The position numbers and the translations under genes were made by a program. A stretch of DNA of 64,000 nt, taken from Verrucomicrobiaceae bacterium (lineage in GTDB: Bacteria > Verrucomicrobiota > Verrucomicrobiia > Verrucomicrobiales > Verrucomicrobiaceae). The notes under the pieces were generated by a model that ran no database searches, was not told the origin of the DNA, and saw nothing but the letters and a program-made list of their open reading frames with translations. The stretch spans positions 124,001 to 188,000 of the forward strand of contig JAEUHK010000126.1 in NCBI GenBank assembly GCA_016795465.1. The letters are read 5' to 3'. This document shows positions 9,701 to 18,304 of the stretch, piece by piece. How positions within the stretch are numbered: the first letter of the stretch is position 1; each line of letters starts with the position of its first letter.

Positions 9701-12700
9701 AGCACCAGCAACTTCCAGATCATCCCGATTGGCAACAGCATCATCCACGGCGGTGGCAACTCCATCCTCGACACGGATCGCTTCAACAATGGGTCCAACA
9801 AGATACTGACCTTCAACAACCTCACCGTGGACAAGGAGCTCTTCCTTGTGACGGGAGGGAATGCGATCTACCCGCGTTTCGACGGCACCACCACGCTCGC
9901 CAATCACGCTCGAATTCAGACCGATGCCCCGTTGCTGCTCAATGGCACAATCACCGGCAATTACACGCTGACGAAGACCGGGGGCAGCAACCTGGAGATC
10001 GGCGGTAACAACAGTGCCTGGAGCGGCGGCACAGTGGCCACGGATGGCACGATCCTATTCGGCACGCGTGCGCCTGAAGACGCCAGCCGCTACATGGCCG
10101 GCACCAACCTTTTCTCCTACAGCACCACGGCGAATCTCGGAACGGGTGATATCGTGGTGAACCGCAACACCGCGATCCGCATCAACGCACCCAGCAATAT
10201 CTTGAGCGCCCAAGGACAGCGTGTGCAGGTGTTTAGTGATCTGCGCGGCAACATGGCACGTGTGGACATCGGTGTGGACGCCCCTGTGACAGACTACAAC
10301 ATCTTCTCTCTCGGGAATGGTTCGTTGAACCTCGGCCTGCACGACGGGTTCTTCAGCAATACCATCGACCAGTCCAAGATGGGTAACGGCAAGTGGGGTG
10401 TGGGTGCGTGGGATACCACTTATTACACCGCCACGAAGATGGGTGCTGGCGTGGACAACATTTACCGCTTCCTGGGCACCAATGGTGTGCTCGGCATCAC
10501 CCAGACAAACGCCCTCTCAGGCTCCGCGAGCTTGTGGGTGGGCACGCCTCAGTATGACAATGGTTTCGCCCTGGGGAACACCTCTGCCCAGGTCCGCCTC
10601 TACAGTGACCAGGCCTACACCGGCAACACCACCATCTTCCGGAGCGACAACACCGGCAACACCAACAACTTCCTGATGATCATGGGGGACAGCCAGTCGC
10701 CTGTCTTTGACGTGTTCGGCAGCCTGGAGTTCCGCGGTGATGGCCGTGCCACGCGTGATGACGGCAGCCAGTTCAACACGATCAACATGTATCCGGGCTC
10801 CCGCCTGCGCTTTGACTACAGCATGGATGTGAATGACACGATGCTCATCTCACGTCTGGACAACTCGAACCTCGGTCTTGAATCCGACGAGAACAAGTGG
10901 GGTGATACCACCCCGATGACGCTTCGCGGCTCCACAGTGAATTTGCTCGCACAAAGCGGTCGTCAGAACCAGGAGCGCATCGGTGCGATGACGGTGGAGC
11001 AGGGGGCTGCCATCCTTCTGGAGCGCAACGGAACCAACAGCCAGATCGTGCTCAGCACGCCCAGTGTCACCCGCGTGGGTCAGGCCACCTTCATGATCCG
11101 TGAAAACGCCGATGAGCTCGGCCGCGTGGACCTCCAGGGCCAGAAGTTCTTCATTGATAACGGTGCCACCATGCTGGACGCCCAGAACATGCTCCCGGCG
11201 TGGATGATCAATCCCAGCCGCAACACCTTCCTGACTTACAGCGCCGACTTTGGCGTGCAGAACCGGGCTTTCACCCAGTCCACCACTACCGCAGGAGCCG
11301 GCGCGACCTTCCTGGCTGGCCTGACCGCCACTGACATCGCCTCCTATGGAGTAGGCACTGGTGATGCCACCCTCAGTGGCACTGCCAACGTCTGGGCGCT
11401 GCGCATCAGCCACGAGGCCGCCAACAATGACACCACCCTCACCGGCGGGCAGATCAACATCCACAGCGGCGGCCTGATCGTGGACAACCGTGACAACGCA
11501 CGCGTCAATTTCGATACGACGGCCGTTTACTTCGGTGACGGCACGACACCCGTGGAAGGCGTCATCTACTCTGACCAGAGCGGTATCACCACCCGCATTG
11601 GTGGTGTCGTCACTGCCGCAAATCTCACCCATCAAGGAGCTGGGCAGCTTCAACTGACCAACGTGGCCAACGCCATCACGGGCAATCTGCAGATGAACGG
11701 CGGAACGCTCTTCCTGGATGGAGCCGGAACCGCTGGCACGGCCTCCATCACCCTCGCCGGTGACTGGCTGGGCAATAACGACGGCCAGATGCTCGCTGAA
11801 GTCCGCCTGCGCACGAACAACAACGCCAGCGTCACCTTCAACAATCCTGTCATCCTCGCGGCTGACATGCCTTATGCCCGCCTGTTTGCCGAGCGATACA
11901 CCGGCACGTCCACGGGTGGCTCCCTTGTCACGATCCCGAGCCTGACCATCATGGGCTCCAACACCCTCCAAGGCAGCTCTCTCATTGTTAATAACAGCTC
12001 CGGCACGAACAGCGCCAACACCCACAACATTGAAGTTAGTGGACTCACGACCATCAATGGCACCGCGCCCTTCGGCTTGCACATTCAGACGAATCGTCTT
12101 GAGCTCAGTGGTGCCTTGAGTACCCCGGGCGGTGCCCCGCTCATCAAGTCTGGTGACGGACAACTCCGTGTCGAGGCGGACAACACCGGCTGGACCGGTC
12201 CGGTGACACTCAATCGTGGTGAAATCGCCGCCATCGCCAATGCGGGTCTCAACTTCGGTTCGGGCGATTACACGCTGAACTTCGGCCAGATCCGCATGCA
12301 GAGCAATGCTTCACGCGCCTTCTTTGCCTCCGCAGGCCAGGATATCACCGTGGCTGGTGGTCTCACTTTCGTGTCCAACCGCAATGGAGCCACCGCGGAG
12401 CGCAACATGACCATCGGTGCGAACAACGGCGGACAAACCCTGCGGACCATGAATGGGGCCCACATCCGGTTCCTTTCGGACTCGTTTGGAGATGACCACC
12501 TCATCGAAAGCAATGTGATCGTGAACGACAGCGCTGTTTTCCTGCCTGAAAGCACGGAACTGCGCTTCCAAGGCGAGCTGCAAGGGGCAGGACGCCTGAC
12601 CAAATCCGGCATCTGGTATCTCTTCCTGAATGAGAACACGGCGGGCGGCAATGCAGGCTTCTCCGGCATCTGGGATATCCAGCGTGGCACCGTCACCCAG

Positions 12701-15700
12701 CAGCAGACGAATGACTCCTTTGGCGGCGCGGGCAGCTCCATCATCGTCCGCGCGGGTGCGGCCATCGGCGTGCACAGCACGGCAGGCTTCGGCACCGGCC
12801 TTGGAGTGACCTCGGTGACCACCAGCACCACGCATCTGCCTGTGCTCGGCGTGCGGACCATCGCGAACTACGCATCCGTCCTCGACAGCTACAATTCCAA
12901 GCTGATCGGTTCCGGCATCGGCGTGGTCTCCGTCGAAAACGGTCAGACTCTCACCACGGACCCAGCCATGGCCACCCGGTTCGGTGGGAACTGGTTCCTC
13001 GGTGCGAATACGGGTGGCGGCACTCTCAGTGCCAATTCGATCGCACCGTGGGGCACGGGCACGCAGTTCCTCATTGGCGGCGGTTCCTCCACGATCACGC
13101 TGAATCCCGCCGCCGCTGGTGCCCAATTTGCGGGCAGCAACCAGATGATCCTCGGCTCCGCCAATAATGTCTTCGGCCAGGGCACAGCTGTGTTCGGCAC
13201 GAACAGCAATAACACCTATGATGGCGGCACCCTCGTGACGCGGAGCCGCAACATGGATGGAGGTTATCGCGCCTTTATCCTGTCCCTTCAGGGCGGTGCG
13301 ATCGGGACCACCAACACCTTCCGCACCCCTCTGGGCACGGGAATCGTGGATGCCTTTGGTGAAATCCGCATCGAAGGTGCCTCTGGCACCGCGGTGGGCG
13401 GCGCGGGCGTGAACAGCAATACCTGGGTGTTCCATCCCGGTTCACGCATTCGTTTTGACAACAACACGCCTTTCACGGGCAGCGGGACCACCGGGAATCG
13501 TGCCACCGGCACTCTCGGAGGTGAGGGCCGCTGGGCTGATGGCGTGGGAATCACTCTCGATGGCGCGGTTTTGGAGCTTTTCGGGGATAATTCCGACCAC
13601 ATCGCCAACCGTGAAATCATCGGTGATCTGACTATCTCCCGTGGGGCGGAGGTCGTGATCCGCCGGGACACCGACGATTGGGTGGAGCTCTCGGTGGGGA
13701 ATATTACCCGCAGTGGCAGCGGCACACTGCAAATCGCTGGCATGGTGGTAAACACCAACACCGCCAACATGCTCGGCACCGTGGCCGGTAATGTGAACAG
13801 CGCCCTGTTCCTCGCGGCAAACGGGCTCAGCCTCATGAACAACAACATGGTCGATCCGTGGATCGTGAGCCGTTTTGACAATAACTTCGTCAAATACGAT
13901 GCCACGCTCGGCTTCCAGACCATCACGGAGGGAACCGCGCCGGCCAACTACATCAGCTCCGCCGCCGCCACGCTCGACGGCACGGTGCTGCTGCTGAACG
14001 ATGGATCGGAGATTCTCGATGCCACCGCCAACCCAGCCACGCTCGGTGCCAACCTCGACATCTACGCTCTCCGTGTGAGCCGGGACATCAACGTCAGCAC
14101 GGACGGCCAGTTCAAGAACATCATCATCCGCAGCGGAGGCCTCATGCAGGCGGCCAACACACCGACGATCAATGCCGATCTCTACTTTGGCAGCTCTGGC
14201 CTGGGAGATGGCGAGGCGCTCATCTGGGCCAGCAACAACACCTTGCAGATCAACGGCAAAATCTTTGCCAGCGAGGTGGTGAAGTCAGGCACGGCGTTCC
14301 TGAATGTGCGCAGTGACCAGACGCAGTTCACCGGCAACTGGGTCATCAATGGTGGCGGCATCCAGTTCCTCACGCCGGAGGCGGCGAGCACGGGAGAGGT
14401 CATCCTCAATGGCAGCCGCATGAATGATCGTGACAGCACCTACAACATCACGGAAGTGCGCTACAACTTTAACAGCGGCTCGCCGGACCTGTTCACCTGG
14501 AACAGCGGCAAGATCGTAGCCTATGACATCAACCGCATCTATCTGCCCACCGCCAGCGACCGCCTCCAGCAGATCCCGGACATCGATCTGCGCACGACGA
14601 ACGCGGTGGCAGGCAGCGGCCAGGAAGGAACTCTCTTCTTCCAGGTGGACAGTTTCCGCTCCACGGTGCGCACCGGGACCGTCACGCTCCATGACCACTA
14701 TCTGCTGCATGTGGAGTCGGGTTCCTTTGGCACCGGTTCCACCGTCGGTGTGCAGTTCGGCAGTGGTGCAGGCGCTGGAGGCCTGAACAACCAGGGCCTC
14801 TTTGACCTGCGCAAGGTGGGTGACGGCGTCCTCACCCTCGGTGACAACACCGCTTCCTTCACCGGCGGCCGCACCATCACCGTGGGCGAGGGCTCCCTCC
14901 GCGTCCTTCACAACGGTGCCGCAGGTGCCGCTGGCAACACCTTGAAGGTCAACTCAACGGGTGCGCTGGAGATTGCCGTCGCTGGCTTCTCCCCCACTGC
15001 CACCCTCATCATGGATCCAGGCTCTGCTGAGCGCTGGGCCGTGGATGGAGCCCGCAGTGGGAATTACACCCTGCAACAAGGTGTCAGCCTCCAGGTCATG
15101 CATAGTCAGACTGGCACCCAGACCATCGACCTCAACGGCGGCTCCATCATGGGCTACCTGCCGCGTGACTGGGAGCAGGTGGCCGTCATCCACACCCTCG
15201 GCAGCGGCGTGACGATCAACCTGACCGGTGATTCCTTCCTCGGCCAGCCCTACGCCACAAGCAGCAATGGCGTTTATGATCTCAGCGCCATCTATGATCA
15301 GGGCAAGATCAACACGACCACCGGCAGCAATCCCTCCGACCCGGCTCTGCGTGGTTCCTACCTGCAAATTAACGGTACCATCCAGGGCAGCGGCGGCCTG
15401 ACCAAGCTGGGCCAGGACATCATCCTGCTCAACGGGGCGAACACTTACGCCGGTGCGACGAACATCGAAAACGGCATTCTTCAGCTCGGTCGTGACAATG
15501 CCCTGCCGGTGGGCACCTCCCTCGTCATGAAGACCACCAGCGGCATGCTGGACCTGAATGGCAATGACCAGGAAGTGGCCTCCCTCAGCGGCCCCGGCGG
15601 CAGCGTGAACAACGGTGCTTTTGACAACAACACACTCACCGTGAACCAGGCGGGCAGCACCATCTATGGCGGCACGATCGATGGAAACGTCGTTGTCCAC

Positions 15701-18280
15701 AAGAAGGGCGCTGGCGAACTGACCTTCACCCCTGTCACTGCCACAGGTGACACCGCGGCAGGGAATGGCTACCGCGGAGGCACCATCCTCGAGGCTGGCA
15801 AGGTGGCCATCTCGCAGGACAGCGCCCTCGGCTGGACGCAAAACGCCGTGGATGCGGACAATGTGAAGTTCACCGGTGGCACGCTGCGCACCACGGCCAA
15901 CCTGACTCTGCACGCGAATCGCGGCATCACACTGGAAAGCGCTGGCGGCACCATCGAAACGGACGCGTCCACCACCACGCAGGTGGCAGGTGTGGTCTCA
16001 GGCGTCGGCGGCCTCACCAAAACGGGAAGCGGCATCTTGCAGCTCAACAGCGCGGCCAATAACTACCGTGGCGACACCAACGTCGCTGAAGGCACGCTTC
16101 AGGGCGGTTCGGCCAGCACGCTCTCCTCCGTCTCCCGCCACATCATCACGGGTGACACGGCATCTGGCACGCTGGCGCTGAACGGCAACAATCAGACCAT
16201 CGGCTCGCTGGCCTCTGCTGGTGCCACGCAGGCAAACGCCACCGTGGCTCTGAGCAGCACGCTCACCGTGGGTGGTGACGGCACGCAAACGGCCGTCTAT
16301 GCCGGCACCATCACCGGCAATACGAGTTCCATCTTCCGTGTGAACGGCAATGGCGCTGTGCAGACCCTCTCCACCGTGGACAACTCGGCGCAGGTCTGGA
16401 ACACCGAGGTGGCCAATGGCGTGCTGGTGCTCGCCGCGAATGCGAAGCTCTCCACCGGCACCACTGCGGTGCAGCTGGGGGTGACGGGCGTCTCGGGTGC
16501 GGATGACTACACCGGGTTGCATCTCGCTGGCACGTCCTCCTTTGCCAATGACATCGTCGTGAACAGCGTGAACGGCGCCGGCAGCGCCTCCATCACCTCC
16601 GCTGGTGGTGATGCCTCAATCAGCGGCACCATCACACTGAACCGGGACACCTTCATCGGCGCGGACACGGCCACGCAGCTCAGCCTGACCAATACCGTCA
16701 GCGGAGCCGGCCGTGTCACCATCCTCGATGGCGGCAGCCTGCGGCTGACCTCGGCGAACACCTTCGGAACAGGCGCAGGCACTTCCGGCACGGCGGTGGA
16801 TGGCGGCACGGTGGTCCGTGCGGGCACCCTGCTGCTCGAGAACGCCACGGGCGCTGGCTCTCAGGCGATCGAACTGGGTGATGTGACATCCTCCATCACC
16901 ACGCCGGTTGATCGTGCGACCTTCACGAGCATTGTTGGCAGCGGCAGCTTTAATCCGAATGGCGGCGCGAATGGTTTCGGCTCCTTCGAGGGCGTCAGCA
17001 CCACCTTTGATGGCAACACCTATGCCGTTGGCGATGTCGGCACACGACTGCTGGTCTCCGGTGAGGAGGCCAATCCGGAGCGCAATGGCATCTACACCAT
17101 CACCGCGGTCAACGGCAGCACGATGACCCTTGTGCGTGCCACGGACTACCAAACTGGTGGTCAGATCCTCTATGGTGGCCAGGTCGGAGTGACGAACGGC
17201 ACCTACGCGGGGCAGACGATGTTCCAGTTCGAGGAGAACGTGGTGGTGCGCAATGAGCTCACCCAGGAGCCGATCCGCTTCCGTGCGGATGTGCTGAACG
17301 CGGATGTGGCCGCTCTGGTGAATGTCACCGGCCTCACCGTCGCGAACAACATCGAGATCAATGCCACCAACGGCACCGGAATGACCACGCTGGGCGGCAG
17401 CACGGCCTTGGCTGGTGCCTCGGACACGGGTGTCTTCTCCGGCAACATCCGCCTGCAGGACCTTTCCCCGGGCGTGGCCGAGACTCGCACACTGCAACTG
17501 GCCTCCAGTGTGGCCGCCACCAGCGGCACCGGCATCACCTTCAGCGGCACGATCAGCGAGGTGGATTCCACAGCACTCACTGGTGACGTGCTTTCAATCA
17601 CCAAAGTGGACAATGGCGTGGCGACGCTGACTGGAGCGAACACCTACACCGGCACGACAAATGTGATCGGCGGCACTCTTCTGGTAAACAACAGCACGGG
17701 CTCAGGCACTGGTGCTGGCTCCGTCATCGTCGATGGCGGCACCACCTTGGGCGGCACGGGCTTCATCACTCCGGCGGCGAACAACAGCATCTCGCTCAAC
17801 GGCACTTTCGCCCCAGGTTCGCTCGGTGGCAGCAGTGGAGAGGACATCTCGCTGGCGGTCAGCGGCACAGGCAACATCACCTTCAATGCCAGCTCGTCCT
17901 TCGAGATCTTCAGCCGTGTGGCGGGAGCCAATCCGGCCAGCGCCAATGATCTGGCACTCATCAGCGCTGGAGACTGGGCCAATGTGATCTTTGGCGGCAC
18001 CTCGGTCCTGAACGTGATCGACACCACGGGCCTGTCCTCCACAGCCTGGGCGGATGGTGATAGCTGGAAATTGTTTGACTGGACCGGCGTCGGTGGCACG
18101 CCGCCGACCAATGGCTTTGCCTCGCTCAACCTGCCGACGCTCTCCAGCGGCCTGATGTGGGACACCTCGAACCTCTACACCACAGGATTCATCGTCGTGG
18201 CAGTGCCCGAACCCTCCCGCGTGCTTCTGGTGCTGCTCGGCCTGCTCGGTCTCATGAGCCGCCGCCGTCGGAAACTGTGA
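3800..18280 (+). CDS. Giant autotransporter-associated beta-strand repeat protein with PEP-CTERM anchor
   Basis: This 4826-residue surface protein starts with a signal peptide (hydrophobic TAATALFLLASGM, likely cleavage after NSNA). The body is built almost wholly from glycine/threonine/asparagine-rich beta-strand repeats of the PF12951/TIGR02601 kind. Recognisable units include ITKNGAGTLILTATNTFTG, LVKYGPGTLELSGANTF and LTKTGSGILQLNS, at least fifteen in all, interspersed with longer modules. It ends VPEPSRVLLVLLGLLGLM followed by a basic cluster, a PEP-CTERM exosortase signal. There is no C-terminal autotransporter barrel. A long parallel beta-helix displayed on the cell surface or bound to polysaccharide is the likely structure. 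Exosortases at 39550 and 49305 could process it. No Shine-Dalgarno precedes the ATG, but the signal peptide supports this start. Confidence 0.93.
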   Translation: MYRQSSILQWFRNTARIPTAATALFLLASGMVNSNAATIVDWGVSQSGTPGVYSWQHLFNWNAASAHATPAAVPNALGDTANLNLLNLSGNQTINLDAAVTLGTLNIGDISGQQSYVIAAGTGGSLVLSNGGTAAINKSGIGTDVITSAITLTDPVTVDVQDGRLILSGVLSGAGGITKNGAGTLILTATNTFTGVNTLNDGITLIQQALGDNAVLGATGGAQGTIVNAGATLAINNDRGDAGTGAVAGNGTGFASLNSEPITLNGQGFRNLGALRYIVGREGAQFTGVIDLASASRIQSDYGTFTLTNTLNIDNVLNAGGAGFIDIAGAVTGTETINHYGVSGLRFRNVTTAATYTGTINSSLGEIRSSYGTDVAANNPFSTVAALNLRNSWLRIGYGNGAGNATQEGEDNSTANSRWNPAAPISMASSQIFLDNRSYQTGTSNAFLFDYAVVQGFGTTTMNSGHNRIGMRSADAGSVEMTFADILVPNPGTTMELHVDSLVGAALGTSTKHRIINSALEAGPTTVPFVGGWAYSAADFLKYVPVASGGFGYTELVAADNAVNTAEVTWASGQNIFMDSSNRTLPLGTTTIQSLKIAGATDRTLGGAAGAILEIESGGIIALDDGHTISVPTLTAGAAGNYTLYDIAWSFHTIRSVIADNAGNPVSLVKTAGNTTRFLGNNTYTGTTYLNEGMFQDIIGSLNQQALGSGNLNITGSANAQAVYENDNDFVRALGTGAGEVQLTGGGGLGGGSAGFGAYGAPIDLNFGGAGATVNWGDPAFNPGIFTLNGGNATHVLTMVNPINLGGEQRYIRLDGNASGGNRAVMATISGDISNGGIVRRGGGVLFFDTPKSYEAGTIIQEGELWLRGTGTAGANVVSNDILIGAASRLKVDAPSNIGSKQAIIMQNGDDNSASAISFGPGYGNGSEIKFHSLLTQNGVVQTGPYDILIGNTQSGNDRRNRVGVQISGIHDFSTDVMGQIKTVAPDVEAWFGADTGNGAYTGTTLTATGRNKTGGSQAFRLGSGGGTITIANANVLDGAFPLFVGAQDNNARTNIGGVVYLPKAQNYSGSVTVGAGGILVTGGNNALSTANNTLNLRAGELRLGIDPANSHFGQTDTQYAARNIDVRAANAVLRTIPLSGGNFGTLTLNNLALNGTDRVFSVNSIGTSYIQTVFNGTTVLEGGTSAINQFFDIGNDNSFQSGIGLVSLNGVVSQTGAGAVSLQKRNGGVLILGADNTYNGSTQVQQGRLVLTNPGAAGNAGSNIVMNLQNDRRADLEFRLDGAGPFVVPNNIVTSGNDGGETRVITVGSFDGSSADQLVQLSGNLTIGHGGTHTTGGGDSSAIFFDGFNGYRFEVTGNTVLNRSIVLRTRGAITILSGVVSGAGTNILEKSEQGTLILSGNNTFSGGLLTSNGYVVAAHDNALGTAGATFRNNAFTQILASGVRTIGNAFTNTATGSSQTLGGLDAGAKIFSGGINLSSRGVSLTAVSGGDTTFTGTISGAFGITKTGNGTVILNPASGGNTFNTGGVTVSQGTLVGEAQLAGDPFGANNPFTVSNGALRLNNNTGAANATTSTGSLTINSGNAAVMVDGSGSGGNATTLTFGGLTRTGNSTLTLKGLTTDLGAATNEVVAFTAAPALTNGTIGTWAAIQASGSNAAHYAGVSGSNIVTATYGGTGDLDTSAGATTLFDAGATASTLTANRSVFAFRTNAAVDLGGNVLSIGDGGQAGMILNNGAGVSNGTVNFGTNSLAIYTDDAAPSTINAAITNFRSNANSTLSLGLVKYGPGTLELSGANTFQANVQVNQGTLSLTSANVMPMFSNLNAIAGSTVTIQPGATVLLNGNDQEFGALAGSSVVSAVQNTAGTLDLGGATLVLGRSNNASTTFSGQIIGGAGSKIVKIGTGRLILDNYNTATPSSLATLDIAQGIVTTWNNDQSWATPNGFVSSIPSTTTVLLRGGEWEVRSGGDSTSNFQIIPIGNSIIHGGGNSILDTDRFNNGSNKILTFNNLTVDKELFLVTGGNAIYPRFDGTTTLANHARIQTDAPLLLNGTITGNYTLTKTGGSNLEIGGNNSAWSGGTVATDGTILFGTRAPEDASRYMAGTNLFSYSTTANLGTGDIVVNRNTAIRINAPSNILSAQGQRVQVFSDLRGNMARVDIGVDAPVTDYNIFSLGNGSLNLGLHDGFFSNTIDQSKMGNGKWGVGAWDTTYYTATKMGAGVDNIYRFLGTNGVLGITQTNALSGSASLWVGTPQYDNGFALGNTSAQVRLYSDQAYTGNTTIFRSDNTGNTNNFLMIMGDSQSPVFDVFGSLEFRGDGRATRDDGSQFNTINMYPGSRLRFDYSMDVNDTMLISRLDNSNLGLESDENKWGDTTPMTLRGSTVNLLAQSGRQNQERIGAMTVEQGAAILLERNGTNSQIVLSTPSVTRVGQATFMIRENADELGRVDLQGQKFFIDNGATMLDAQNMLPAWMINPSRNTFLTYSADFGVQNRAFTQSTTTAGAGATFLAGLTATDIASYGVGTGDATLSGTANVWALRISHEAANNDTTLTGGQINIHSGGLIVDNRDNARVNFDTTAVYFGDGTTPVEGVIYSDQSGITTRIGGVVTAANLTHQGAGQLQLTNVANAITGNLQMNGGTLFLDGAGTAGTASITLAGDWLGNNDGQMLAEVRLRTNNNASVTFNNPVILAADMPYARLFAERYTGTSTGGSLVTIPSLTIMGSNTLQGSSLIVNNSSGTNSANTHNIEVSGLTTINGTAPFGLHIQTNRLELSGALSTPGGAPLIKSGDGQLRVEADNTGWTGPVTLNRGEIAAIANAGLNFGSGDYTLNFGQIRMQSNASRAFFASAGQDITVAGGLTFVSNRNGATAERNMTIGANNGGQTLRTMNGAHIRFLSDSFGDDHLIESNVIVNDSAVFLPESTELRFQGELQGAGRLTKSGIWYLFLNENTAGGNAGFSGIWDIQRGTVTQQQTNDSFGGAGSSIIVRAGAAIGVHSTAGFGTGLGVTSVTTSTTHLPVLGVRTIANYASVLDSYNSKLIGSGIGVVSVENGQTLTTDPAMATRFGGNWFLGANTGGGTLSANSIAPWGTGTQFLIGGGSSTITLNPAAAGAQFAGSNQMILGSANNVFGQGTAVFGTNSNNTYDGGTLVTRSRNMDGGYRAFILSLQGGAIGTTNTFRTPLGTGIVDAFGEIRIEGASGTAVGGAGVNSNTWVFHPGSRIRFDNNTPFTGSGTTGNRATGTLGGEGRWADGVGITLDGAVLELFGDNSDHIANREIIGDLTISRGAEVVIRRDTDDWVELSVGNITRSGSGTLQIAGMVVNTNTANMLGTVAGNVNSALFLAANGLSLMNNNMVDPWIVSRFDNNFVKYDATLGFQTITEGTAPANYISSAAATLDGTVLLLNDGSEILDATANPATLGANLDIYALRVSRDINVSTDGQFKNIIIRSGGLMQAANTPTINADLYFGSSGLGDGEALIWASNNTLQINGKIFASEVVKSGTAFLNVRSDQTQFTGNWVINGGGIQFLTPEAASTGEVILNGSRMNDRDSTYNITEVRYNFNSGSPDLFTWNSGKIVAYDINRIYLPTASDRLQQIPDIDLRTTNAVAGSGQEGTLFFQVDSFRSTVRTGTVTLHDHYLLHVESGSFGTGSTVGVQFGSGAGAGGLNNQGLFDLRKVGDGVLTLGDNTASFTGGRTITVGEGSLRVLHNGAAGAAGNTLKVNSTGALEIAVAGFSPTATLIMDPGSAERWAVDGARSGNYTLQQGVSLQVMHSQTGTQTIDLNGGSIMGYLPRDWEQVAVIHTLGSGVTINLTGDSFLGQPYATSSNGVYDLSAIYDQGKINTTTGSNPSDPALRGSYLQINGTIQGSGGLTKLGQDIILLNGANTYAGATNIENGILQLGRDNALPVGTSLVMKTTSGMLDLNGNDQEVASLSGPGGSVNNGAFDNNTLTVNQAGSTIYGGTIDGNVVVHKKGAGELTFTPVTATGDTAAGNGYRGGTILEAGKVAISQDSALGWTQNAVDADNVKFTGGTLRTTANLTLHANRGITLESAGGTIETDASTTTQVAGVVSGVGGLTKTGSGILQLNSAANNYRGDTNVAEGTLQGGSASTLSSVSRHIITGDTASGTLALNGNNQTIGSLASAGATQANATVALSSTLTVGGDGTQTAVYAGTITGNTSSIFRVNGNGAVQTLSTVDNSAQVWNTEVANGVLVLAANAKLSTGTTAVQLGVTGVSGADDYTGLHLAGTSSFANDIVVNSVNGAGSASITSAGGDASISGTITLNRDTFIGADTATQLSLTNTVSGAGRVTILDGGSLRLTSANTFGTGAGTSGTAVDGGTVVRAGTLLLENATGAGSQAIELGDVTSSITTPVDRATFTSIVGSGSFNPNGGANGFGSFEGVSTTFDGNTYAVGDVGTRLLVSGEEANPERNGIYTITAVNGSTMTLVRATDYQTGGQILYGGQVGVTNGTYAGQTMFQFEENVVVRNELTQEPIRFRADVLNADVAALVNVTGLTVANNIEINATNGTGMTTLGGSTALAGASDTGVFSGNIRLQDLSPGVAETRTLQLASSVAATSGTGITFSGTISEVDSTALTGDVLSITKVDNGVATLTGANTYTGTTNVIGGTLLVNNSTGSGTGAGSVIVDGGTTLGGTGFITPAANNSISLNGTFAPGSLGGSSGEDISLAVSGTGNITFNASSSFEIFSRVAGANPASANDLALISAGDWANVIFGGTSVLNVIDTTGLSSTAWADGDSWKLFDWTGVGGTPPTNGFASLNLPTLSSGLMWDTSNLYTTGFIVVAVPEPSRVLLVLLGLLGLMSRRRRKL

Positions 18281-18304
18281 TTCCTGAAATCCTGGCCTGG
18301 CTCC

